Part shown: piece after piece, positions 8,677 to 18,179 of the stretch | Position numbering within the stretch: the stretch's first letter is position 1 | Layout of the letters: each line of letters begins with the position of its first letter | Position numbers and translations under genes: made by a program | Notes under the pieces: generated by a model | Databases searched by the model: none | What the model saw: only the letters and a program-made list of their open reading frames with translations | Told to the model about the DNA's origin: nothing | NCBI RefSeq assembly: GCF_011516735.1 | Contig: NZ_WOSX01000020.1 | Location: 1 to 64,000 of the forward strand | Origin: Acetobacter fallax | Lineage (GTDB): Bacteria > Pseudomonadota > Alphaproteobacteria > Acetobacterales > Acetobacteraceae | Direction: 5' to 3' | Length of the DNA stretch: 64,000 nt

Positions 8677-9330
8677 ATGTTCGGCACGAATTCCTTTTCC
8701 ATGCTCACCCGGCACACGCTGTCCTGGATGATCGCCGACAAGGGCTGGAACATCGGCGATCATACATACGGCACTCCCACCATCCTCGAAGCCGAATATG
8801 CCGATCTCGAAATCGGCCGGTTCTGCTCGATCGGACCGAATGTGACGATGATTCTTGGCAACCACCGCGCCGATCTCGTCACAACCTACCCGTTCAAAAC
8901 CCTCTCCCATTTCTGGCCCGCGGCTGAAAAAGGAGAGGACGACCACGTGACCAACGGCAACATCACCATCGGTAACGATGTCTGGTTCGGCGCCGGCAGC
9001 ACAATCCTGTCCGGTACAACCATCGGAGACGGGGCCATCATCGCAGCGGATGCGCTCGTGCGCGGCACAGTCGAACCCTATGCGATCGTGGGCGGCAACC
9101 CCGGCCGGACCATCCGGCACCGCTTCAGCTCCGATATCGTCGCCCGACTCCTCGCCGTCGCCTGGTGGAACTGGCCGGAAGATCTGCTCAGGGAGCATCT
9201 GCCCAAACTCATGAGCACCAATATCGAAGCCTTCCTCGAACTCGCCGAAAGCCTGGACGAGACATCGGAACCTGACCAGACCGGGACAAACGCGGTCCTG
9301 GAGCAGTCAGTCAATACAACTCCGGATTGA
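8677..9330 (+). CDS. CatB-like hexapeptide-repeat acetyltransferase
   Basis: 217 residues. A left-handed beta-helix is built from hexapeptide repeats (DLEIGRFCSIGPNVTMI, then ITIGNDVWFGAGSTILSG, then GDGAIIAADALV). The xenobiotic acetyltransferase layout is clear: NHRADLVTTYPF, a loop, and AIVGGNPGRTIRHRF. The C-terminal helix has WWNWPEDLL. CatB/Vat relatives transfer acetyl from acetyl-CoA to small hydroxyl acceptors, but many chromosomal members acetylate sugars or have unknown roles, so resistance should not be assumed. GGAG with an 8-base spacer supports the start at 8677. It is a single-gene unit, divergent from the aldo/keto reductase. Confidence 0.88.
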   Translation: MFGTNSFSMLTRHTLSWMIADKGWNIGDHTYGTPTILEAEYADLEIGRFCSIGPNVTMILGNHRADLVTTYPFKTLSHFWPAAEKGEDDHVTNGNITIGNDVWFGAGSTILSGTTIGDGAIIAADALVRGTVEPYAIVGGNPGRTIRHRFSSDIVARLLAVAWWNWPEDLLREHLPKLMSTNIEAFLELAESLDETSEPDQTGTNAVLEQSVNTTPD

Positions 9331-9365
9331 GGCTGAGACACAGGAAGAGAGGCCGAAGAGCCCTG

Positions 9366-9653
9366 GAAAGGCTCTGTTGTCGTTACGTGTTGATCTGTGA
9401 TTTTTCAAAGGGTTGGCAGAATCCGGGCTCTGCCCGGACCCGGCAGGGACCGCAGGCCCCTGCACCCCAATTTATTTATGATAAAATGGTTTCCAAAGGT
9501 CTGTGACCTTTGGTGGGTTCCAGGGCAAAGCCCTGAGAAGGAGCCAGCACTTAATGACAACGGAGCCTTTGGAAACCGGCTTGCAGATCAACAGACCAGG
9601 GTGAAAGAGGACCGTGACCTCTTCCGGATTCGGGCAGCGCCCGGGCTTTTTTT
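9366..9653. repeat. Hairpin-rich dispersed repeat, copy 1 (most complete, MITE-like)
   Basis: It fills the gap between the acetyltransferase and sucD. From left to right it has a flank (TTTTTCAAAGGGTTGG), a hairpin CCGGGCTCTGCCCGG (9423-9437), a central inverted repeat of 12 bases (GGTTTCCAAAGG at 9488-9499 and its complement at 9566-9577), inner hairpins AAAGGTCTGTGACCTTT and CAGGGCAAAGCCCTG, and a right end (9590-9646) that is an imperfect reverse complement of the left end. Seven T follow the last hairpin, so the right end could also terminate rightward transcription. Related copies lie at 37.2, 44.7 and 58.8-59.2 kb. Confidence 0.8.
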
Positions 9654-9687
9654 ACGACGGTCAATCCAGGCGCTTCGGGCTGCAACA

Positions 9688-10563
9688 CTACCCGCGCAAA
9701 ACCGCCTGCAACGTGGTGCCAAGCTCCGCCGGCGTCGGCGCGATATGAACACCCGCGCCACGCAACACCTCGATCTTCGCCTTGGCCGTGTCGTCACCCC
9801 CGGAAATAACTGCCCCGGCATGCCCCATACGACGACCGGGCGGCGCTGTAAGCCCCGCGACAAGCGCCACAACCGGCTTCTTCACCCGACTGTCCCGCAA
9901 CAACCGCGCGGCATCGTTCTCCGATGTGCCGCCAATCTCTCCGATCATGATGATTGATTCCGTCTCCGGATCAGCAAGAAACATCTCGAAGACATCAACG
10001 AAATCGAGTCCCTTGATCGGATCACCACCAATCCCGACGCTCGTGCTCTGCCCCATGCCCAGAGCCGTCGTCTGCGCCACCGCCTCATAAGTCAGCGTTC
10101 CCGAACGGGACACGATCCCCACATGCCCGCGCCGGTGAATCGGCCCCGGCATGATCCCGATCTTGCACGCATCCGGCGTAATCACCCCCGGACAGTTCGG
10201 ACCGACGAGAATACTCGATGAGCGATCCAGTTCCGTGCGGACACGCAGCATATCCTGTGCCGGGATACCCTCGGTGATGCAGACAATCAGGCGAATTTCA
10301 TTGGAAATCGCTTCAAGAATCGCATCCGCGGCGCCAGGCGGCGGAACGAAGATAACCGTCGCATCAGCCTTCAGCTCTTTCTGCGCCTGCTCGGCCGTGT
10401 CGAAAACCGGCAACCCGAGATGGGTCTGCCCGCCGCGCCCCGGCGTTACGCCACCGACAATCTTCGTGCCGTAAGCAAGCGATTCCTGAGAGTGAAACGT
10501 TCCCTGTGCGCCGGTAAATCCCTGAACAAGTAATCTGGTGTCATGATCAACAAGAATGGACAT
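9688..10563 (-). CDS. sucD: Succinyl-CoA ligase alpha subunit
   Basis: 291 residues, normal for the family. The alpha subunit binds CoA and carries the phosphohistidine. The N-terminal CoA-binding fold begins [21 protein letters not shown], the phosphorylated His is His248 in [12 protein letters not shown], and [10 protein letters not shown] and [12 protein letters not shown] are conserved. With SucC it makes succinyl-CoA or runs the reverse, giving ATP or GTP in the TCA cycle. The ATG overlaps the sucC stop by one base. Malate-CoA ligase (MtkB) is a close relative and cannot be fully excluded without alignment, but no serine-cycle genes are nearby. Confidence 0.92.
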   Translation of the reverse strand: MSILVDHDTRLLVQGFTGAQGTFHSQESLAYGTKIVGGVTPGRGGQTHLGLPVFDTAEQAQKELKADATVIFVPPPGAADAILEAISNEIRLIVCITEGIPAQDMLRVRTELDRSSSILVGPNCPGVITPDACKIGIMPGPIHRRGHVGIVSRSGTLTYEAVAQTTALGMGQSTSVGIGGDPIKGLDFVDVFEMFLADPETESIIMIGEIGGTSENDAARLLRDSRVKKPVVALVAGLTAPPGRRMGHAGAVISGGDDTAKAKIEVLRGAGVHIAPTPAELGTTLQAVLRG

Positions 10564-11762
10564 CAGGCAGCCCTCCGGGCACGAACGGCAGCCACAATCT
10601 TGCGGGCCGCATCTCCAAGATCCGTAGCGACAATCACATCAAGACCGGATTTCGAGATCAGGGCCATCCCCTCCTCGACACGCGTTCCGGCGAGACGAAC
10701 GACAAGCGGCACATGCAGCCCCACCTCACGGCAGGACGAGATAACAGCCTCGGCAATGATGTCACAACGCATGATCCCACCGAAGATATTGACCAGAACC
10801 CCCTCGATCCGGGCATCGCCCAGCAGAATACGAAACGCCGCGCTCACTTTTTCTTTCGAGGCGCCACCGCCGACATCCAGGAAGTTGGCCGGCGACTCTC
10901 CTTCCTCGTGAATAATATCCATTGTCGCCATGGCGAGCCCGGCGCCATTGACCATGCAGCCAATCGTGCCATCCAGCCCGACATAAGACAGACCGAACCG
11001 CGCCGCCTCCTGCTCGCGCGGATCTTCCTCGTTCGGATCACGCAGTTCCTGAATCGCCTTGTGCCGGAACAGCCCGTTGTCGTCGAAACCCATCTTGGCA
11101 TCGAGCGCCAGCAGCGAACCATCCTTGGTGACCACCAGCGGATTCGTCTCGATCAGAGAAGCATCAAGCGCCGTAAAGGCCGTGTAAGCAGACCGCACGA
11201 TCTCCGCGAACTGATGAATCTGCGGGCCATGCAGACCCAGCCGCGTCGCCAGTTCCCGGGACTGATGATCCGCAAGTCCGAGAGACGGATCGATCGCAAC
11301 CTTACGAATTTTCTCAGGCATTTTCTCCGCAACGTCTTCAATGCTCATACCGCCGGCCTCGGACGCCACAATGACAATGCAGCGCTCGGACCGGTCAATC
11401 AGCATCGAAAAATAGAGTTCGCGCTCAATCGCGCACCCGGCTTCAACATAAAGCTTGCGGACAATACGGCCCTGCGGTCCCGTCTGTCGCGTGACAAGCG
11501 TTCGGTCCAGCATCTCATAAGCCGCTTTCTTTGCCTCGTCCGGCGTTTTCACAAGCCGGACCCCGCTGCATGCCGGCTCGCCCACAAAATGACCGGCACC
11601 CCGCCCGCCCGCGTGAATCTGCGCCTTGACCACAAACAGATCGCCCGAAAGCGACTTCGCCGCATCCCGGGCCTCGTTCGGAGACTGAACGACAATGCCG
11701 TGCGGAACGGGCACGCCATAGGACTTCAGAAGTGCCTTGGCCTGATATTCATGAATATTCAT
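10563..11762 (-). CDS. sucC: ADP-forming succinyl-CoA ligase beta subunit
   Basis: 399 residues. The ATP-grasp domain begins [20 protein letters not shown] with [16 protein letters not shown]. The C-terminal ligase domain has [31 protein letters not shown] and [12 protein letters not shown]. It catalyses the TCA-cycle step between succinyl-CoA and succinate together with SucD. The start is fixed by AGGA 7 bases upstream and by family length; the frame is open further but not family-like. Some phrases ([20 protein letters not shown]) recall malate-CoA ligase MtkA, so the substrate assignment rests mainly on overall pattern. The 295 bases upstream, to the divergent phosphatase gene, hold no gene. 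Confidence 0.9.
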   Translation of the reverse strand: MNIHEYQAKALLKSYGVPVPHGIVVQSPNEARDAAKSLSGDLFVVKAQIHAGGRGAGHFVGEPACSGVRLVKTPDEAKKAAYEMLDRTLVTRQTGPQGRIVRKLYVEAGCAIERELYFSMLIDRSERCIVIVASEAGGMSIEDVAEKMPEKIRKVAIDPSLGLADHQSRELATRLGLHGPQIHQFAEIVRSAYTAFTALDASLIETNPLVVTKDGSLLALDAKMGFDDNGLFRHKAIQELRDPNEEDPREQEAARFGLSYVGLDGTIGCMVNGAGLAMATMDIIHEEGESPANFLDVGGGASKEKVSAAFRILLGDARIEGVLVNIFGGIMRCDIIAEAVISSCREVGLHVPLVVRLAGTRVEEGMALISKSGLDVIVATDLGDAARKIVAAVRARRAA

Positions 11763-12057
11763 TCTTCTGTCCTGAAGCCGGTTGGTCCAGATCCCGGATA
11801 CTGACCGGCCACCCATGCCGTCGGGCACCCTGTCCGCTCCGAATGCCCCGCCTCTTTTTTTGTTCTCTTTATCCGGAGCCGGGATGAGCTGTCCCCACGG
11901 TAGGCAGCCGACCTGCGCCCGACAAAACAAAATCCCGTGCTCGTCCCTCGCGCCACCCGCCGTCGCCAGGGCTCGACTTCTCACGCCCCTGGCGCCTATC
12001 AGACACACAGTTCATGACGGAAAACGCCCCCGCGCGTCTTCACAGCAGAGGCCGGCT

Positions 12058-12864
12058 ATGCGCCGGAAAAACAGCATGTCAGCCGCCCTTGAACGTCGTT
12101 TTGAAGCCGCCCGCGCCATCGTGGACGACGCCGCCCGCATGGCCCTCACGATGCGCCCGCCATCAGGTGGCCCTGTCGCCATCCAGAAATCAGCGCAGGA
12201 CTGGCTGACCGAAACGGACGGCGCCGTCGAGATGTTCATCTCACAGCGGATGCAGGCCCTTTTCCCCGAAGACGGCTTTCAGGGCGAGGAAGGCGGACGC
12301 GCCCGCGAAGGCAGCCTCCGCTGGGTCGTCGATCCGATCGACGGCACGTCGAATTACGCACGCGGACGAAACCGCTGGTGCGTCTCCCTCGGTCTTCTCG
12401 ACGGTGACGAGCCGGTCGCCGGCGTCATCGCAGCCCCTGCCCTGCGTGAAACCTACACCGCCCTCGCGGGACACGGCGCATATCTCAACGGCGGGAAGAT
12501 CAGCGCTTCCACTGTCACCGATCCGCGTAGCGCCATGATCGAAATGGGCTGGAGCAACCGGGTGCCAAAACCGGTGTTCATGGAGAAAACCGGCGCAATC
12601 CTCGACCTGGGCGCTATGCCACGTTCCGGTGGCTCCGGCGCTCTGGCCCTCACCGACGTCGCCTGCGGCCGGCTGGATGGCTATATCGAGATTGTCATCA
12701 ATCTGTGGGACGTTGCCGCCGCACTGGTCATCCTGTCGGAGGCCGGCGCGCGCGTGTCACCGTTTCTCCGTGACGGCGGACTTGCCGGCCCCGGGACAAT
12801 CCTTGCCGCCGCTCCGGGAATTGCTGATGCACTCTCACAGGCTGTCAGCATTCCGCTCATATGA
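12058..12864 (+). CDS. Inositol-monophosphatase-family phosphatase
   Basis: 268 residues from ATG at 12058 (AGAGG 6 bases before); an in-frame ATG at 12076 is an alternative. The metal-binding signature is present: GEEGG near 78-82, WVVDPIDGTSNYARG near 92-106, and LWDVAAALVILSEAGARV near 219. Members are Mg-dependent, Li-sensitive sugar-phosphate phosphatases (inositol, histidinol or PAP phosphates). Which substrate this one uses cannot be told; histidinol-phosphatase (HisN-like) is one possibility. It is a single-gene unit, divergent from sucCD. Confidence 0.88.
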   Translation: MRRKNSMSAALERRFEAARAIVDDAARMALTMRPPSGGPVAIQKSAQDWLTETDGAVEMFISQRMQALFPEDGFQGEEGGRAREGSLRWVVDPIDGTSNYARGRNRWCVSLGLLDGDEPVAGVIAAPALRETYTALAGHGAYLNGGKISASTVTDPRSAMIEMGWSNRVPKPVFMEKTGAILDLGAMPRSGGSGALALTDVACGRLDGYIEIVINLWDVAAALVILSEAGARVSPFLRDGGLAGPGTILAAAPGIADALSQAVSIPLI

Positions 12865-12930
12865 TTTCGCGGTTTTCGAGCCAGTATCTGAATCTGATGA
12901 ATGGCTGATATTCGCCTCGCGGGCGGCACA

Positions 12931-12958
12931 TTGAACGCGATGTGTAATAAGATAAAAT
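12931..12958 (+). promoter_or_regulatory. Probable sigma-70 promoter of the yfdX gene
   Basis: TTGAAC (12931-12936) and TAAAAT (12953-12958) are separated by 16 bases in an AT-rich gap, about 47 bases before the yfdX ATG. This agrees with a monocistronic transcript ending at the hairpin at 13.76 kb. Confidence 0.5.
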
Positions 12959-13004
12959 AGACCCGAAACAGAATGTTACAATTAAGTGTCAGGATACCGA
13001 GTTT

Positions 13005-13700
13005 ATGAAACGTCTTTCAGCACTGGTTCTCGCCGCCAGTCTCGCTGCCGTGCCGACTTTTGCCCATGCCGGCGCTCTTCACACCCACTGGGAAAAATAT
13101 AAGGCCGGCCGGGCAATGAAGCACCTGTCAGCCGATGGCCAGCGTGCCCTTGTTGATATTCTTCAGGCCCGTGATCTGCTGTCGGCCGGCAAGACCGAGC
13201 AGGCCATTCCGGCGCTTTATGACGCAACAAAGCGTCTTCAGTCAGCCTCAAAAGACGACACGAAGTTTATGGCTGCCGAGAGCGCGCTGATGCCCGCTTC
13301 GCAGCATCCGGCGCAGCCGGGTCACGTGCCATCGACAACACCGGATGCCTGGGTTCCGGTTGGTGGCGAGTGGATCGCCAGCGAGACTCTTGCTCCTGAA
13401 AAGAAAGCGGCTGTCGGCACGGCAAATGGTCAGCTGAAGACCGGCACCACGCAGCAGGCGGCTGACACGATGCAGGTTGTCGATGAAGATGTTGACTTTA
13501 TCGTGGCTCTCGCGCCGCTGACGCCGACCCAGGGTGCGGTGAATCGCGCCACGGTCTTCACCGAAGGTGGTGACGCGAAATCGGCTGTCGATGCGCTGAA
13601 CCAGGCGCTTGGCGGAATCGTGTTCGTCTCCGACGACTTCATCGATTCGCAGGCTCAGGGAAACGGAGCGGCTGCTCCGGCTCCGGCGAAGAAAAACTGA
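13005..13700 (+). CDS. YfdX family periplasmic protein
   Basis: 231 residues. A signal peptide (MKRLSALVLAASLAAVPTFAHAG) precedes a YfdX domain: a helical N-terminal half (ALVDILQARDLLSAGKTEQAIPALYDATKRL) and a C-terminal half with VDEDVDFIVALAPLTPTQGAVNRA. The tail is Ala/Pro/Lys-rich. In Enterobacteria yfdX sits by the oxalate genes frc/oxc under EvgA control. Those genes are not present here, so the protein is an orphan of unknown role, perhaps in acid or membrane stress. It has its own promoter and terminator. Confidence 0.85.
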   Translation: MKRLSALVLAASLAAVPTFAHAGALHTHWEKYKAGRAMKHLSADGQRALVDILQARDLLSAGKTEQAIPALYDATKRLQSASKDDTKFMAAESALMPASQHPAQPGHVPSTTPDAWVPVGGEWIASETLAPEKKAAVGTANGQLKTGTTQQAADTMQVVDEDVDFIVALAPLTPTQGAVNRATVFTEGGDAKSAVDALNQALGGIVFVSDDFIDSQAQGNGAAAPAPAKKN

Positions 13701-13756
13701 TCCCGTAAGGGCGCGGCGGGACGTTCCCGTCGCATCTGTGAGAAAACGTCTGCGCG

Positions 13757-13786
13757 AACCGTGGTCCGTAAGGGCCACGGTTTTTT
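13757..13786 (+). terminator. Rho-independent terminator of yfdX
   Basis: AACCGTGGTCC and GGGCCACGGTT arms (one G-T pair) enclose a GTAA loop and run into six T. It lies 60 bases after the yfdX stop and faces the leftward hydroxybutyrate dehydrogenase gene, whose end is at 13799. Confidence 0.85.
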
Positions 13787-13798
13787 CGTGTCCTGCGT

Positions 13799-14584
13799 TT
13801 ATCGCGCCGTATAGCCACCATCCATCATGTAATTCGATCCGGTCATCTGAGCGGCTTCCTCACGACACAGAAACAGCGCAAGGGCGGCGATCTGTTCCAC
13901 CGTCACAAACTGTCCCGTCGGCTGGGCAGCAAGGATGACGTCGCGCAACACCTGCTCACGGGTCAGTCCTCTCGCCTTCATCGTGTCGGGAATCTGATTT
14001 TCCACGAGCGGCGTCCACACATAACCGGGCGAAATCGCATTGACGGTCACGCCAGACCCGGCCGCCTCCAGAGCAGCGGTTTTCACCAGCCCGACCAGAC
14101 CGTGTTTCGCAGCCACATAAGCGCATTTGAAGGCCGACGCGACGACGGAGTGAATGGATGCCGTCGTGATGATCCGCCCCCATCCTTTTGCCGTCATATG
14201 AGGCAGAACGGCCTGCATCAGGTGGAAGGGCGAACTCAGGTTGAGTGCGAGAATCTGATCCCATTTCTCTGCCGGAAATGTCGCGATCGGTTCGACATGC
14301 TGAATACCGGCATTGGCAATGAGAATATCCGGACTGCCGTATCTTTCGCGTATTGTGTCGATCAGCGCCGTATTGTCTTCCGGCCGACTGAGATCCGCCG
14401 GAAAAAACAGCGCCTCTGCCCCCGATAAGTCCGAGAGTGCGCGGCGTTCTTTTTCAATCGCTTCCGGATCACCGAATCCGGTGAGAACAAGTGCGGCCCC
14501 TTCTCCGGCAAGCGCTCTTGCACAGGCCAGGCCGATGCCTGAGGTGGAGCCCGTGACGAGCGCGATCCGCCCTTTGAGAAACAT
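13799..14584 (-). CDS. bdhA: 3-hydroxybutyrate dehydrogenase
   Basis: 261 residues, a short-chain dehydrogenase with TGSTSGIG near 11-18, NAG at 91-93, and catalytic Ser143, Tyr156 and Lys160 (YVAAKHG). The stretches GIQHVEPIATFPAEKW, SAFKCAYVAAKHG and GYVWTPLVENQIPD are hallmarks of the D-3-hydroxybutyrate dehydrogenase group, which interconverts 3-hydroxybutyrate and acetoacetate with NAD. GAGAGGAG before ATG at 14584 fixes the start. It is the last gene of the leftward operon, 13 bases after the atoE-like gene, and acts on the acetoacetate that BKACE would release. Confidence 0.9.
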   Translation of the reverse strand: MFLKGRIALVTGSTSGIGLACARALAGEGAALVLTGFGDPEAIEKERRALSDLSGAEALFFPADLSRPEDNTALIDTIRERYGSPDILIANAGIQHVEPIATFPAEKWDQILALNLSSPFHLMQAVLPHMTAKGWGRIITTASIHSVVASAFKCAYVAAKHGLVGLVKTAALEAAGSGVTVNAISPGYVWTPLVENQIPDTMKARGLTREQVLRDVILAAQPTGQFVTVEQIAALALFLCREEAAQMTGSNYMMDGGYTAR

Positions 14585-14597
14585 GAATTTTCTCCTC

Positions 14598-15968
14598 TCA
14601 GCCAAGCAGGAAAACGGAGACACAGCAGATTACAAGCGAGATCAGGAATGTGATCGAGGTAAAGGCCATCACACGCTGAATACCGATTCCGGCAATGGCC
14701 ACAATCGGAACGGCCCAGAAAGGCTGGAGCATGTTCGCGACATTCTCGGCGATGGCCACACCCATGATCACATGCGGGATCGACGCATGAAGGCTCATGG
14801 CCGCGGGCACGACGAAAGGCCCCTGCACCGCCCAGTGACCGCCCGCGCTCGGGACCAGAAATGTGATGATCAGGGAACTGACAAAACTCCAGAAAGGCAA
14901 TGTCTGCGCCGAAGCCACATGCACAAAGAATTCCGAAATCACGCCCGCCAGACCGGTTGCTGTCATGATTCCCATGATCCCGCCATAGAACGGAAACTGC
15001 AGCAGGATCGGCCCGGTTTGTGAAATGGCCTCACGGACGGCGCCGACATACGCAATCGGTGTTTTCTGCAGCATCAGCCCGAGGATCAGAAAGCTCAGGA
15101 TAAGGCTGTCAATATCGAACCCGAAGCCATGCTCCCGCCAGCGCAGGATCAGCGCAGCGAAAGCAAACAGCGCGATGGCAAAAGACAGGATGACGGACTG
15201 TTCCGTCGCACTGCGCGGTGACCGGGGGCCTGATCGCCGGATCGGTGCCGTGATCCCGTCGTCATGCGCCTCCAGATAGACGGATTGCTGCGGTGCCGGA
15301 CAGAAAAACGGAAAAACCAGTGCTGACACGATAACGGTCAGAACAGTCGGCACCACGGTGAAAGCCGAGAAAAGCGTCGCGCGCAGCGGGACCATCTGGC
15401 CTGTCATCTGTTCAACAATGTTCATGGGATTGCCGTGAGTCGCCTGTGACAGGGCAATCGAACTCGACAGACCACTGTTGCAGATCCACCAGGCCGTATA
15501 ACCACAGGCGACCAGCCAGCCATAATCGACCCGGATATGCCGGGCGATTTCGCGGGCCACGAAGGCTCCGACGACGAGCCCAAGGCCCCAGTTGAACCAG
15601 GTCGCGGGCACCACCAGCACGAACATCATCAGAACGGCCTGCCCCGGCGTGCTGACCCAGGCCACAAGGCGGCTCAGTATCCGCCTCACCGGAGCCGCCC
15701 CGGCCACGGCATGGCCCGTCACCAGAATCAGCATCATCTGGAAAGCGAACGCGACGATTTTGAACGCACCACCATACCAGGCATCCAGAATGGCGCCCGG
15801 TGAGCCGTGAGGCGCCAGTATCATCGCCAGAACGGCTGTCACAAATGTCAGCAGCAGCGCGATCACAAACGGATCGGGCATATAACGTTCAAAGAATATG
15901 ACAAAGAAACTGACCAGTGTTTTCTGAAATGAACCCTGTGTCACGATAACAGTGGATTTTTCTGACAT
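14598..15968 (-). CDS. atoE: Short-chain fatty acid / acetoacetate transporter (AtoE family)
   Basis: 456 residues with about 11-12 hydrophobic spans and no signal peptide. Family blocks are evident: FFERYMPDPFVIALLLTFV near 25-43, a WFNWGLGLVVGAF block, and VPSAGGHWAVQGPFVVPAA with AIAENVANMLQPFWAVP near the end. AtoE-type permeases move short-chain acids such as acetoacetate or butyrate across the inner membrane. The gene sits between BKACE and hydroxybutyrate dehydrogenase in one operon, which fits uptake or overflow of acetoacetate or 3-hydroxybutyrate. Direction of transport is not visible. Confidence 0.9.
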   Translation of the reverse strand: MSEKSTVIVTQGSFQKTLVSFFVIFFERYMPDPFVIALLLTFVTAVLAMILAPHGSPGAILDAWYGGAFKIVAFAFQMMLILVTGHAVAGAAPVRRILSRLVAWVSTPGQAVLMMFVLVVPATWFNWGLGLVVGAFVAREIARHIRVDYGWLVACGYTAWWICNSGLSSSIALSQATHGNPMNIVEQMTGQMVPLRATLFSAFTVVPTVLTVIVSALVFPFFCPAPQQSVYLEAHDDGITAPIRRSGPRSPRSATEQSVILSFAIALFAFAALILRWREHGFGFDIDSLILSFLILGLMLQKTPIAYVGAVREAISQTGPILLQFPFYGGIMGIMTATGLAGVISEFFVHVASAQTLPFWSFVSSLIITFLVPSAGGHWAVQGPFVVPAAMSLHASIPHVIMGVAIAENVANMLQPFWAVPIVAIAGIGIQRVMAFTSITFLISLVICCVSVFLLG

Positions 15969-16035
15969 CGGAAAAGATCTTTCAGCAGCGCACGCTCTGA
16001 CTCAGAGTGGCGCATTCCGGCTAACGACGTGACAG

Positions 16036-16869
16036 TCAGCCCGCGGCACGGAGCCCGAGCATCTGCCGTGCTTCCGATGGCGTTGCCGGCCGGCGATTAT
16101 GGGCGGCCAGACGGTCAGCCGCGATACGCACCAGTTCCACATTCCCGTCAGCAAGTCTGTCGCGGCTGACGCGAACATTATCCTCCAGACCCGTCCGTAC
16201 CCCGTCGCCACCGCGTGCGAGCACCCAGTCCATCACCTGCGTCTGAAACTTCCCGATCCCGGCCGCCGTCCATGTCGCGTCCGGCAGCACACGCTGTTTT
16301 TCCGCAAGCAGGATGTCGAGAAGATGCTCTTCGGCGGGCATGGCGTTTCTGACACCAAGCACAAACTGAACATGCGGGCGTGGCCCCATCAGGCCCGCTT
16401 CAATCAGGCGTTTCGCGCCGTGAAGATGCGACAGGTCGAAAATCTCGATTTCCGGCGCCACATCATATGTTTTCATGGACGATGCGAGCGTCGTGACCAG
16501 CGCTTCACTGTTCTCATAAACGATTGTCGGGAAATTTACCGACCCGGTCGAAAGCGATGCCATATCCGGGCACAGCGGCAGGGCGCTGCCGCGCGCGCCC
16601 GCATCACGTCCGCGTCCGCCAGTCGAGAACTGAATGATCATGCCCGGACAATGCCGCGTCACGCCTTCCTGAACGGCGTGGAACAGATCGGGATCGGAAG
16701 ACGGGCTCTCATCGGCGTTGCGAACATGGATATGAACCAGCGACGCGCCCGCCTCATAAGCCTGATGCGTGGACTCGATCTGTTCCGACGGCGTGACAGG
16801 CAGCGTCGGGTTGTCGGATTTACGCGGCACGGAACCGGTAATGGCCACGGCGATAACGGCTGGGCGCAT
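16036..16869 (-). CDS. Beta-keto acid cleavage enzyme (BKACE / Kce family)
   Basis: 277 residues. The family (DUF849) condenses a beta-keto acid with acetyl-CoA to give acetoacetate and a new acyl-CoA, in a zinc-dependent TIM barrel. The expected residues are present: His46 and His48 in LVHIHVRN, Ser82 in FSTGG, and Arg225, Glu229 and Asp230 in VRTGLEDN. The founding member acts on 3-keto-5-aminohexanoate, but no lysine-fermentation genes are near, so the substrate is open. AAGGAA 8 bases before ATG at 16869 fixes the start. Its neighbours are pcaF (107 bases before) and the acetoacetate-type transporter (67 bases after). Confidence 0.9.
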   Translation of the reverse strand: MRPAVIAVAITGSVPRKSDNPTLPVTPSEQIESTHQAYEAGASLVHIHVRNADESPSSDPDLFHAVQEGVTRHCPGMIIQFSTGGRGRDAGARGSALPLCPDMASLSTGSVNFPTIVYENSEALVTTLASSMKTYDVAPEIEIFDLSHLHGAKRLIEAGLMGPRPHVQFVLGVRNAMPAEEHLLDILLAEKQRVLPDATWTAAGIGKFQTQVMDWVLARGGDGVRTGLEDNVRVSRDRLADGNVELVRIAADRLAAHNRRPATPSEARQMLGLRAAG

Positions 16870-16976
16870 GGGGATTTTCCTTCTTGTAACATCCCTCTCC
16901 GGGGACTGGTGCACTCAGAAAACGTTTCAGGTAGGCCGGATGACGGAGGGCAGGGCAGAAAAAACGGAGCCACTCT

Positions 16977-18179
16977 TCAAAGCCGCTCCACGATCGCGGC
17001 GATCCCCTGCCCTACGCCTATGCACATGGTCACCAGGGCACGCCGGCCTCCACGAGCCTCCAGCCCGCTGATCGCCGTCAGCGCCAGCCGCGCGCCGGAC
17101 ATTCCCAGAGGGTGTCCGAGGGCGATCGCACCACCATGGGGATTGACGCGCTCACAGGCATCATCAAGCCCAAGACGCCGCATGACCGCCAGAGACTGGC
17201 TGGCGAACGCTTCGTTCAGTTCGATCAGATCCATGTCATCGAGCGTAAAGCCGGTCCGGGCCAGCAGCTTCTGCACGGCGGGAACCGGACCGATCCCCAT
17301 CACCGAAGGCTCGACCCCGGCGGCGGCCATGGCCACGATCCGTCCACGGGGCGCGAGGTTATGACGGCGCACACCCACCTCGCTGGCCAGAAGAAGAGCG
17401 GCCGCGCCATCGTTGACGCCGGACGCGTTGCCCGCGGTTACCGTCCCGCCCGTGCGAAATGGCGCTTTGAGTTTCGCCAGACCTTCCAGCGTTGTTTCCG
17501 GTCTCGGATGTTCATCTTCGGACACGACGGTTTCTGCTTTGCGGGTTTTCACCGTCACCGGCGTGATTTCACGCGCAAAATATCCCGCCACTCGCGCCTG
17601 TTCCGTTTTCCGCTGTGATCTGAACGCGAAAAGATCCTGATCCTCGCGGGAAATATCGTAACGGTCGGCGACATTTTCTCCCGTCTCAGGCATGGAATCA
17701 CACCCCCATGCCTCACGCATCGCCGGATTGACAAAGCGCCAGCCAATCGTCGTGTCATACAGCTCCGCGTTGCGGGAGAAGGCTTCGGTCGCCTTGCCTG
17801 TCACGAAGGGAGCGCGGGTCATGCTCTCCACACCACCCGCCAGAACCAGATCCGCGTCGCCGGCCCGGATGGCGCGGGCCGCCTCTCCAACAGCGTCCAG
17901 ACCGGAGCCACAGAGACGGTTTATGGTCGTGCCCGGTGTCCCGACCGGAAATCCGGCGAGAAGCACAGCCATTCTCGCAACATTGCGGTTATCCTCGCCC
18001 GCCTGGTTCGCACACCCCATGAAACAGTCGTCGAGTGCATCCCAGTCAACGGTCGCATTTCTCTCGCGCAGAACACGCAGAGGGTGCGCCGCAAGGTCAT
18101 CGGCGCGAACATGACGGAGCGCTCCGGCGTAACGCCCGATCGGCGTGCGCGTGAAATCGCAGATATAGGCGTCACGCAT
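16977..18179 (-). CDS. pcaF: 3-oxoadipyl-CoA thiolase
   Basis: 400 residues, normal for the family. It begins [31 protein letters not shown], typical of beta-ketoadipyl-CoA thiolase. The nucleophile is Cys90 in [11 protein letters not shown]; His and Cys of the C-terminal half lie in [11 protein letters not shown] and MCIGVGQG. It splits 3-oxoadipyl-CoA into succinyl-CoA and acetyl-CoA. GAGGAA precedes the ATG, which overlaps the end of the pcaJ-like gene by 8 bases. Acetoacetyl-CoA thiolase is the main alternative, and would fit the hydroxybutyrate gene of the same operon. Confidence 0.88.
   Translation of the reverse strand: MRDAYICDFTRTPIGRYAGALRHVRADDLAAHPLRVLRERNATVDWDALDDCFMGCANQAGEDNRNVARMAVLLAGFPVGTPGTTINRLCGSGLDAVGEAARAIRAGDADLVLAGGVESMTRAPFVTGKATEAFSRNAELYDTTIGWRFVNPAMREAWGCDSMPETGENVADRYDISREDQDLFAFRSQRKTEQARVAGYFAREITPVTVKTRKAETVVSEDEHPRPETTLEGLAKLKAPFRTGGTVTAGNASGVNDGAAALLLASEVGVRRHNLAPRGRIVAMAAAGVEPSVMGIGPVPAVQKLLARTGFTLDDMDLIELNEAFASQSLAVMRRLGLDDACERVNPHGGAIALGHPLGMSGARLALTAISGLEARGGRRALVTMCIGVGQGIAAIVERL

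Noticed and set aside
8677-9330. Calling the hexapeptide acetyltransferase an antibiotic-resistance gene
   Set aside because: CatB-like proteins on chromosomes often have other substrates, and no mobile or resistance context is present.
9688-11762. Malate-CoA ligase (mtkAB) instead of sucCD
   Set aside because: Some phrases fit, but there are no serine-cycle neighbours; succinyl-CoA ligase is the simpler reading. An alignment would settle it.
10713-11804. A 363-codon frame opposite sucC
   Set aside because: It has the same antisense composition and the sucC reading is certain.
16036-16869. Naming BKACE as a lysine-fermentation enzyme
   Set aside because: No other lysine-fermentation genes are near, and the family has many substrates.
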